Assembly: GCA_913056505.1 (NCBI GenBank) | Contig: CAJXLZ010000007.1 | Coordinates: 1-13,373, forward strand | Source of the DNA: an uncultured Desulfurellaceae bacterium | GTDB lineage: Bacteria; Campylobacterota_A; Desulfurellia; Desulfurellales; Hippeaceae | Direction of reading: 5' to 3' | DNA: 13,373 nucleotides | Shown: one piece after another, positions 7,700-13,373 of the stretch | How the letters are laid out: every line of letters starts with the position of its first letter | Numbering within the stretch: the stretch's first letter is position 1 | Notes under the pieces: generated by a model | Seen by the model: only the letters and a program-made list of their open reading frames with translations | Database searches by the model: none | Told to the model about the DNA's origin: nothing | Made by a program: the position numbers and the translations under genes

Positions 7700-8194
7700 T
7701 TATGATTTTATTATCTTTTTAGCATAATTAAACAAACCACCGGCGGCAATCAACTCCTGCATAAATTCGGGTATAGGATTAGAGTGATATATTGCGCCAG
7801 ATATGATGTTTTTAATAGTTCCTGTATCTGCATCAACCTCTATCTCATCACCCTCTTTTATGCCATTTACAGCATCCTCGGATTCAAAAATGGGCAAACC
7901 CATATTAAATGAACTACGATAAAAAATACGAGCAAAGCTTTTCGCTATAACGCAGGAGATACCGCTTGCCTTAATCGCAATGGGCGCATGTTCCCTACTT
8001 GAGCCGCTACCGAAATTATATCCTGCAACAATAATATCCCCTTTGGTTATCTTATGCGTAAATTCAGGATCAACATCCTCCATACAGTGCTTTGCCAATT
8101 CACTCTCATCCGATGTGTTTAAATATCTTGCTGGTATAATTACATCTGTGTCTATATTATCCCCAAATATCCATACCTTTCCTCTTAATTTCAT
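7700..8194 (-). CDS. leuD: 3-isopropylmalate dehydratase small subunit
   Basis: LeuD forms the swivelling small subunit of isopropylmalate isomerase, which interconverts 2- and 3-isopropylmalate. At 164 residues it belongs to the short archaeal/thermophile-type subunits rather than the roughly 200-residue E. coli type. DNIDTDVIIPARYLNT (residues 12-27) includes the loop that contacts the substrate side chain, and GSGSSREHAP at 62-71 and FYRSSFNMGLP at 91-101 are the conserved active-site stretches. In this group the substrate loop helps separate isopropylmalate from homoaconitate enzymes; the leuB and leuC neighbours favour isopropylmalate. Its ATG overlaps the leuC stop (ATGA), consistent with equal production of the two subunits. 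leuB follows after 18 bases. Confidence 0.95.
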   Translation of the reverse strand: MKLRGKVWIFGDNIDTDVIIPARYLNTSDESELAKHCMEDVDPEFTHKITKGDIIVAGYNFGSGSSREHAPIAIKASGISCVIAKSFARIFYRSSFNMGLPIFESEDAVNGIKEGDEIEVDADTGTIKNIISGAIYHSNPIPEFMQELIAAGGLFNYAKKIIKS

Positions 8195-9462
8195 AACATC
8201 ACCTCATCAGGACCCGCAATCTTTCCTGCTATAGCACTGGCTGCAACCACTGCAGGATTTGCTAAATAGACAAATGACTTTGGAGATCCCATCCTGCCTA
8301 CAAAATTTCTATTGGAGCTTGATATTGCAACCTCATTATCCGCCAAAACGCCCATATACCCGCCAAGGCATGGTCCGCATGTTGGCGTAGAGATAGCAGC
8401 CCCCGCAGACAAAAATATATCAAATAGTCCCTCGCTCAACGCCTGTTTATAGATGTCAACGGTAGCTGGAATAATAATCAAACGCACATATTTAGCAACC
8501 TTTTTGCCCTTAAGCACCTCCGCGGCAACCCTTAAATCGCTGATACGCCCATTTGTACACGACCCTATAAATGCTTGGTCTATCTTTATATCCTCTTTAA
8601 TTTCACTTAAACCTTTGGAATTTTCTGGCAAATGCGGAAATGCCACTTGGGGTTCAATATTCGATGTATCTATCTCGATGATATCTGAATATTCGGCATC
8701 CTCATCGCTTAGCAAAACATCCCAATCGCCGTCTTTAACATTATGATTTCTCAAATATTCAAATGCAATATCATCCGCAGCAATAATACCATTTTTGCCC
8801 CCCGCTTCAATCGCCATATTACACATTGTCAGCCTATCCTCTACAGGCAGTAAGCTTATAGTATCGCCTGTAAATTCCATAGACTTATACAACGCGCCGG
8901 CAACACCTATTTTTCCTATAGTATACAAAATCAGGTCTTTTCCTCCAACCCATCTGTTTCTTTTGCCTGAGTAAATAAATTTTATAGATTCGGGCACCCT
9001 AAACCAAGACTTGCCTGTGGCAAAAGCAAAACCCAAATCTGTTGACCCCATACCGCAAGCAAAGGCTCCCAAAGCGCCGTGTGTGCATGTGTGAGAATCT
9101 GCGCCGACAATCAGCATACCGGGCTTTATATACCCCTGTTCTGGGAGAAGTGCGTGTTCTATGCCTACTTCACCCGTTTCCCAATAATTATCCAGATTAA
9201 CCTTTTTAACAAAATCTCTCATTATTTTGCATTGATTGGCAGATTTAATATCCTTGTTAGGTGTGAAGTGGTCCGGAATTAACGCCACTTTATCTTCATT
9301 GAATAGATCTACACCCAGTTCCTCAATAAACTTAATTGCAATAGGCGCCGTCACATCATTTGCAAATGCTAAATCTACATCTGCCAATATAATTTCACCG
9401 GGTGTTACAAACTCTTTTCCGCTTTTTTTTGCTAATATTTTTTGAGAAATAGTCATACCCAT
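8191..9462 (-). CDS. leuC: 3-isopropylmalate dehydratase large subunit
   Basis: LeuC is the iron-sulfur subunit of isopropylmalate isomerase, with LeuD as partner. The 423 residues match the short type found in archaea and many thermophilic or anaerobic bacteria, not the 460-470-residue E. coli type. Cluster ligands are Cys302 in FIGSCTNGR and Cys362 and Cys365 in TCGPCLGG. GADSHTCTHGALGAFACGMGSTD (split at 120-142) and WVGGKDLIL are also typical. The protein starts MGMTISQKILA. ATG 9462 has a purine-rich GGGAGGGGAG sequence directly upstream, better placed than for the second ATG. Homoaconitase is the main alternative within this family, but the adjacent leuD and leuB argue for leucine synthesis. 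A terminator-like hairpin separates it from maeB, and no promoter is apparent in the 75-base gap. Confidence 0.95.
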   Translation of the reverse strand: MGMTISQKILAKKSGKEFVTPGEIILADVDLAFANDVTAPIAIKFIEELGVDLFNEDKVALIPDHFTPNKDIKSANQCKIMRDFVKKVNLDNYWETGEVGIEHALLPEQGYIKPGMLIVGADSHTCTHGALGAFACGMGSTDLGFAFATGKSWFRVPESIKFIYSGKRNRWVGGKDLILYTIGKIGVAGALYKSMEFTGDTISLLPVEDRLTMCNMAIEAGGKNGIIAADDIAFEYLRNHNVKDGDWDVLLSDEDAEYSDIIEIDTSNIEPQVAFPHLPENSKGLSEIKEDIKIDQAFIGSCTNGRISDLRVAAEVLKGKKVAKYVRLIIIPATVDIYKQALSEGLFDIFLSAGAAISTPTCGPCLGGYMGVLADNEVAISSSNRNFVGRMGSPKSFVYLANPAVVAASAIAGKIAGPDEVML

Positions 9463-9478
9463 TTAACACTCCCCTCCC

Positions 9479-9541
9479 TCAATAAAATGAAAAGCCTTGC
9501 GCTGCTAAACAGCACAAGACAAAAAACCGGCAAATTATCAT
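9479..9541 (-). CDS. Possible 20-codon ORF bridging maeB and leuC (speculative)
   Basis: An ATG overlaps the maeB stop as ATGA and opens a 20-codon frame (MIICRFFVLCCLAAQGFSFY) that passes through the whole hairpin and ends in TGA at 9481-9479, immediately before the leuC ribosome binding site. If translated, ribosomes following maeB could keep the hairpin from folding and carry expression into leuC. Its purine-rich upstream sequence (AAAGAAAAGG) touches the ATG with poor spacing. The frame holds only two leucine codons, both in the hairpin, so it is not a classical leucine leader. A second leucine-richer frame starting with TTG crosses the same region. A frame this short may be chance. Confidence 0.2.
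   Translation of the reverse strand: MIICRFFVLCCLAAQGFSFY
9487..9520 (-). terminator. Intrinsic-terminator-like hairpin after maeB, before leuC
   Basis: Read on the - strand, GTCTTGTGCTG (9520-9510) pairs with CAGCGCAAGGC (9504-9494) around the five-base loop TTTAG. This gives an 11-bp stem with two G-T pairs, followed by TTTTCATTTT. The T-run is only moderate, so termination may be partial. Read on the + strand the stem is not followed by Ts, so it acts for maeB. Because leuC lacks an obvious promoter of its own downstream, it may work as an attenuator setting how much maeB transcript enters leuCDB. Confidence 0.6.
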
Positions 9542-11820
9542 CCTTTTCTTTGTGCATCAAATACAGCCAAAGCTATCATATCCTCTATCATAGAAGCGCT
9601 TGAACCCATCTCAAGAACGTGGGCAGACTGTTTTAATCCAACCAATATAGGCCCTATTGGATATGCTCCGCCCATTTTATAAAGCAGTTTATATGCTATA
9701 TTTGCAGAATTTAAGTCAGGACATATCAACACATTTACATCTTTGCCGTTTAGATCGCTAAATGGATAAAATTCGCCTCTTAAATCTTTATCTACCGCTA
9801 CATTTGCCTGTATTTCACCATCTATCACAAGTTCAGGATATTTCTCCTTCGCGATACAAACAGCGTTTCTTACCTTTCTTGCTTCTTCCTGATTGTTGCT
9901 TCCGAAATTAGAAAATGACAGCATAGCAACAACAGGTTCCTGATCTGTAAGGTCACTGTAAAAGTCTGCAGACTCCTTTGCTATTACTGCAAGCTGCTCA
10001 CTCGTCGGATTTACATTTATTGTCGTGTCGCCAAAAATGTATATCTTATTATTTATAATCATCACATATAAACCGGCCACAACACTGCCTTTATTTCTGT
10101 CTGCAAAGTGCAATACCGGTCTAACTACTGCAGGATAATTGTATGTCTCTCCAACTATCATAGAATCCGCATCACCGTTTTTAACCATCATAGCTGCAAA
10201 ATAGTTAGGTCTATGATGCATTATATAAGTTACCTCTTTCTCTGTTAAACCTTTTCTTGATCTTTCTTTGAATACCTGTCTAATATACTCATCTGTTTTG
10301 CTATAATATATAGGGTCTATAAATTCTATTTCATTCAATATTGATTCTCTTAATCCAAGTTCTTTTACTCTTTTAATAACATCATCCTTGGTATAGCTTC
10401 TTGCGCCTATAAATACCGGCTTTACTATGCCCTCATCAATAGAATCCTGCACAGCTCTTAAAATATTTGCGTCTGTTGTTTCCGTGAATACAACCCTCTT
10501 AGGATTACTCTTGGCTTTATTGTATATGTACCTTGTAACAGCTTTTGTTTTATCTAATCTCTCTTTAAGCTGCTCTTTATATTGTTCCATATCGAAATGT
10601 TCTATCTGCGCCACGCCGGAATCTATAGCAGCCTGAGCAACTGCAGGCGCAACGTAAACAAGCGCTCTCGGATCGAATGGTTTGGGCAGTATATAATCCG
10701 GACCGAATTTAAGATTTTCTACACCGTAGGCCTTTAAAATGCTCTCGGGGACATCTTCTTTGGCAAGTTGAGCTAAAGCTTTTGACGCAGCCATCATCAT
10801 TTCATCGTTAATCTGTTTGGCTCGAGTGTCAAGCGCACCTCTAAATAAAAATGGGAAAGCGAGCACGTTGTTTATCTGGTTTGGATAATCACTCCTGCCT
10901 GTTCCCATTATGGCGTTAGGGTTAGCATGTTTTGCTTTTTCATATGTTATTTCAGGATCCGGATTTGCCATAGCAAAAATGATTGGGTTATCATTCATAC
11001 TCTTAACCATTTCTTCCGTAACAACATTTGCCTGTGAAACACCCAAAAATATGTCAGCTCCTTTTAGAGCATCTTCAAGCGTTCTTGCATCAGTTTCAGC
11101 CGCGAAGAACTCTTTATATCTATTCATACCCTCTTTTCTTCCCTTATATATGACACCTTTAGAGTCAAGCATAATAATATTTTCTTTTTTAATGCCCAGT
11201 GTTACGTAAAATTTGGTGCATGCTATACCAGCAGACCCAGCTCCGCTTACAACAAGCTTGCATTTTGATATATCTTTGCCTGATATTTCTAAAGCATTTA
11301 GAATGGCTGCTCCGGTTATCACGGCAGTTCCATGCTGGTCATCGTGAAACACCGGTATATTCATTCTTTCTTTAAGTTTATCCTCTATATAAAAACATTC
11401 GGGAGCTTTTATATCCTCTAAATTTATAGCACCGAATGTAGGCTCTAAAGCGGCAACAATATCAACCATCTTATCCGGATCTGTCTCATCTACTTCTATA
11501 TCAAACACATCTATATCCGCAAAGTTTTTGAACAGATTACCCTTGCCCTCCATAACAGGTTTTGACCCCAGTGCCCCTATATTGCCCAGTCCAAGAACAG
11601 CTGTTCCGTTAGACACAACGGCAACCAGATTGCCTTTTGCTGTGTACTTATATGCATTCTTGGGATTATCCGCAACTTCCAAAGAAACATACGCAACGCC
11701 CGGTGTATAATCCAAAGATAGATCCTTTTGAGTTTTAAATGGTTTTGTAGGCTTTACCTCTAACTTACCCGGTCTTCCCATTGAATGGTAATGTAAAGCA
11801 TCCTCTTTAAGTGTAGACAT
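9538..11820 (-). CDS. maeB: NADP-type malic enzyme with C-terminal phosphotransacetylase-like domain
   Basis: MaeB-type malic enzyme oxidatively decarboxylates malate to pyruvate and CO2. The 760 residues comprise a catalytic half (about 1-410) and a phosphate acetyl/butyryltransferase-like half (about 437-756). In E. coli MaeB the latter domain does not act as a transferase but mediates control by acetyl-CoA; a similar role is inferred here. Visible motifs are SLDYTPGVA (Tyr38), SKPVMEGK (Lys93), NLEDIKAPECF (metal ligands Glu136 and Asp137), HDDQHGT with Asp161, and the nucleotide-binding GAGSAG at 193-198. ATG 11820 has a near-perfect AGGAGG upstream. It is the first gene of the leftward cluster, driven by a promoter in the divergent intergenic region, and is followed by a terminator-like hairpin. 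NAD versus NADP preference cannot be read reliably here. Confidence 0.94.
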   Translation of the reverse strand: MSTLKEDALHYHSMGRPGKLEVKPTKPFKTQKDLSLDYTPGVAYVSLEVADNPKNAYKYTAKGNLVAVVSNGTAVLGLGNIGALGSKPVMEGKGNLFKNFADIDVFDIEVDETDPDKMVDIVAALEPTFGAINLEDIKAPECFYIEDKLKERMNIPVFHDDQHGTAVITGAAILNALEISGKDISKCKLVVSGAGSAGIACTKFYVTLGIKKENIIMLDSKGVIYKGRKEGMNRYKEFFAAETDARTLEDALKGADIFLGVSQANVVTEEMVKSMNDNPIIFAMANPDPEITYEKAKHANPNAIMGTGRSDYPNQINNVLAFPFLFRGALDTRAKQINDEMMMAASKALAQLAKEDVPESILKAYGVENLKFGPDYILPKPFDPRALVYVAPAVAQAAIDSGVAQIEHFDMEQYKEQLKERLDKTKAVTRYIYNKAKSNPKRVVFTETTDANILRAVQDSIDEGIVKPVFIGARSYTKDDVIKRVKELGLRESILNEIEFIDPIYYSKTDEYIRQVFKERSRKGLTEKEVTYIMHHRPNYFAAMMVKNGDADSMIVGETYNYPAVVRPVLHFADRNKGSVVAGLYVMIINNKIYIFGDTTINVNPTSEQLAVIAKESADFYSDLTDQEPVVAMLSFSNFGSNNQEEARKVRNAVCIAKEKYPELVIDGEIQANVAVDKDLRGEFYPFSDLNGKDVNVLICPDLNSANIAYKLLYKMGGAYPIGPILVGLKQSAHVLEMGSSASMIEDMIALAVFDAQRKG

Positions 11821-11850
11821 AGAATAACCTCCTAAAAAAAATCTTTAAAA

Positions 11851-11879
11851 AGAATACAATTTTGCACTAAAGTTGTAAA
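11851..11879 (-). promoter_or_regulatory. Predicted maeB promoter and ribosome binding site
   Basis: On the - strand, TTTACA (11879-11874) and TATTCT (11856-11851) are separated by 17 bases, matching five and four of six consensus bases. The predicted start is near 11844. The leader is short and leads straight to an AGGAGG ribosome binding site seven bases before the maeB ATG. Between this promoter and the opposite-facing one (about 11880-11939) I see no convincing operator. Confidence 0.5.
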
Positions 11880-11939
11880 GCATAAACTAATTTACATTTT
11901 ATTATGAAACGCAATTCTCTAACTTTGCTTGCTTATAAG

Positions 11940-11968
11940 TTGAAATTGCATGCATATTATTATATATT
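11940..11968 (+). promoter_or_regulatory. Predicted promoter of the tandem HD-domain gene
   Basis: TTGAAA at 11940-11945 and TATATT at 11963-11968 are 17 bases apart, the same hexamers and spacing as the tig promoter. The predicted start is near 11975, leaving a short leader with GGGGG at 11989-11993 before ATG 11998. A TGCATGCA palindrome (11947-11954) lies between the two boxes, and AACTT...AAGTT (11921-11941) overlaps the -35 box. Either could be an operator, but both are too short to claim. Confidence 0.55.
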
Positions 11969-11997
11969 TATTCGTAATGTTTTAATTTGGGGGAAAA

Positions 11998-13203
11998 ATG
12001 AAAATTATTAATACACTAAATATATTATCTGAAATATCGTCTACTTTTAGCGGTAACAATATGCTACACCAACAGAGAGTGGCAGTCATAGCATTTTCCT
12101 TAGCAAAAGAGCTGAAGTTATCAAAACCGGAGCAAAGCATTTTATTTCAGGCAGGATTAATACATGACATAGGCATACTGCATGAATTCGATGCGGAGGA
12201 AAATCTGCGCATGATAATGGAAAATAAATTTTGGCCGCTGCATCAGCATGCCGCTGTAAGTGCAAAAATATCGAGAGTGTTAAATTTAGACAATCGCGTT
12301 ACAGAAGCAGTGGAACTACATCACTACGCAAAAAAGCATAATCCAAGTTTATATGGACGTATCTTATTTTTATCCGATTCAATAGAGGTTTCATATAGAA
12401 GTTTATCAAATAAATATGCTTTCAATGTAATTTTTGATTTTCTTAAGCAAAAAGCAAAATTTTTTGATGAAAAAGCATTCAGCGCATTTAAAAATATTTC
12501 TGAAAAAGAACATTTCTGGTTTTCACTTGCCGACGATACTTTAAGTTTTACAATAGAAAATATAATAGATGAACTGGGTGATGAGGATGCTGATGCTCGA
12601 TTTTCAAAAGCCGTAAGCTATTTGATAGCCCATATATCAGATAGTAGAAGTTCATATCTTCACGGTTATTCACTGCTTAATAAAAATTTGGCTGCAGCTT
12701 TGGCATATAAATTTGATGTAGATATGGAAAAGATAAAGACAGCGGCATTAATTGCGCATGCGGGTAATGTTATGGTTCCAACAGAGCTCGTTGACAGTAT
12801 GCATACGCTTGAGGTAATGGAAAAAAACATTATAAAGAGCCATACTTATTATACAAACATATTCTTAAAACGCATTGGATTTGATAATGATATTGTTAGA
12901 TGGGCATCATATCACCATGAAAATATTTCCGGAACTGGATATCCTTTTAAGATAAGCAACTTCGATACCGGGGCTAAGATACTTCAGATATCTACAATAG
13001 TAGCAGCATTGCTGCAGGATAGGGCTTATAGAAAAAAATATGACAAAAATAGTATTGTAAAAATAATTGAGGAACTGACAGATAATAAGATTGTAGATAA
13101 ATCTATTGCCTGCTATGCCAAAACTATAAACTTCAACAATATTATTGATGTAAAGGATGAATACTATTCCGCCATCGAATCTAAATTTTCCAGCCCCGCC
13201 TGA
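11998..13203 (+). CDS. Tandem HD-domain protein (degenerate HD-GYP pair)
   Basis: The 401-residue protein has two HD-type phosphohydrolase domains and no membrane segment, sensor or receiver domain that I can recognise. Domain 1 (about 20-135) has His24, His56-Asp57 in LIHDIG, His82 or His84, His108-His109 and Asp127, a full set of apparent metal ligands, but no GYP signature after the HH pair. Domain 2 (about 205-375) has YHHENISGTGYPF at 305-317, the HD-GYP hallmark, plus His222, His254 and His282. Its HD pair is His254-Ala255, and the later aspartate of the usual IADVFDALTSDRPYR stretch is Thr333. HD-GYP proteins typically hydrolyse cyclic-di-GMP; here hydrolysis, if any, would come from domain 1, with domain 2 perhaps regulatory or ligand-binding. 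ATG 11998 follows GGGGGAAAA. It is transcribed divergently from maeB and stands alone in the window. Confidence 0.8.
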   Translation: MKIINTLNILSEISSTFSGNNMLHQQRVAVIAFSLAKELKLSKPEQSILFQAGLIHDIGILHEFDAEENLRMIMENKFWPLHQHAAVSAKISRVLNLDNRVTEAVELHHYAKKHNPSLYGRILFLSDSIEVSYRSLSNKYAFNVIFDFLKQKAKFFDEKAFSAFKNISEKEHFWFSLADDTLSFTIENIIDELGDEDADARFSKAVSYLIAHISDSRSSYLHGYSLLNKNLAAALAYKFDVDMEKIKTAALIAHAGNVMVPTELVDSMHTLEVMEKNIIKSHTYYTNIFLKRIGFDNDIVRWASYHHENISGTGYPFKISNFDTGAKILQISTIVAALLQDRAYRKKYDKNSIVKIIEELTDNKIVDKSIACYAKTINFNNIIDVKDEYYSAIESKFSSPA

Positions 13204-13235
13204 CCTGCTTAAATATATTAATGGCGTGCATACGT

Positions 13236-13264
13236 TTGAATTTTAAAACTATTTACTGTATAAA
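13236..13264 (+). promoter_or_regulatory. Predicted promoter reading out of the right edge
   Basis: TTGAAT at 13236-13241 and TATAAA at 13259-13264 are 17 bases apart, close to the sigma70 consensus. It lies 33 bases after the HD gene stop and points right, so a separately transcribed gene probably begins near or beyond the window end. No intrinsic terminator for the HD gene is seen between its stop and this promoter. Confidence 0.5.
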
Positions 13265-13329
13265 AATGTTAGTTAAATATGCATTTTTTCCAAAATCATT
13301 AAAGGAAGCAACCGTTTAACCCTTTGGAA

Positions 13330-13373
13330 ATGACATGGAACAAGAAATATGAAGAAATGGGAGTGGCATCAGG
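13330..13373 (+). CDS. Possible start of a gene running off the right edge
   Basis: ATG at 13330 opens a frame, MTWNKKYEEMGVASG, that stays open to the window end. The nearest ribosome-binding-like sequence is weak (TTTGGAA touching the ATG; AAAGGAAG is about 20 bases upstream). Fifteen codons are too few to recognise a family. On the opposite strand two frames are also open from the edge (to stops near 13299 and 13313), so the true gene could instead be the C-terminus of a leftward one. The remaining bases 13204-13329 hold only the promoter described separately. Confidence 0.2.
   Translation, partial: MTWNKKYEEMGVAS

Noticed and set aside
13266..13319. 17-codon ORF after the right-edge promoter
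   Set aside because: It has no ribosome binding site, starts about two bases after the -10 box, and has no recognisable sequence.

Overview
The window is AT-rich bacterial chromosome with densely packed genes. It carries two opposed gene clusters, a damaged transposase fragment at the left edge, and a stand-alone HD-domain gene at the right. Gene content and style point to a Gram-negative-type, probably anaerobic or thermophilic bacterium with AT-biased codons: all of tig-clpP-clpX-hslV-hslU together, a short 423-residue LeuC paired with a 164-residue LeuD (the archaeal/thermophile-like isopropylmalate isomerase type), and MaeB fused to a phosphotransacetylase domain. A lineage such as Desulfurellales/Campylobacterota or Deferribacterota would fit. 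That placement is an impression from protein style, not a demonstrated assignment.

Left edge (1-456): the C-terminal end of an IS256/Mutator-family transposase, broken by one extra A, then a short element tail and a good sigma70-type promoter. Positions 457-5571 (+ strand) form a compact protein quality-control operon: trigger factor, ClpP, ClpX, HslV and HslU, joined by overlaps or gaps of at most 22 bases. One chaperone and two complete ATP-dependent proteases are therefore made from one transcript. The trigger factor has lost the hallmark residues of its prolyl-isomerase site.

Positions 5551-11820 are on the - strand, read right to left: maeB, then leuC-leuD-leuB, a YfcE/MJ0936-type phosphodiesterase and the ribosome-assembly GTPase engB. 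The last five are linked by overlaps or gaps of at most 18 bases. The last two genes both appear to start with TTG, and the engB start overlaps the stop of the gene before it. An intrinsic-terminator-like hairpin lies between maeB and leuC. No promoter is visible after it, so leucine gene expression may depend on read-through. The hslU and engB ends overlap tail to tail by 21 bases.

The 177-base region 11821-11997 is a divergent control region with one promoter facing maeB and one facing a 401-residue tandem HD protein. That protein is the most unusual gene here. Its first HD domain keeps the apparent metal ligands but lacks the GYP signature, while its second keeps HHE...GTGYP but has lost the HD aspartate. 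Right edge (13204-13373): a well-formed promoter and perhaps the first codons of a gene that runs out of the window. No tRNA, rRNA, CRISPR array or riboswitch was recognised. I found no convincing novel multi-gene system; the points worth following are the HD protein, the maeB-leuC junction and the altered trigger factor.
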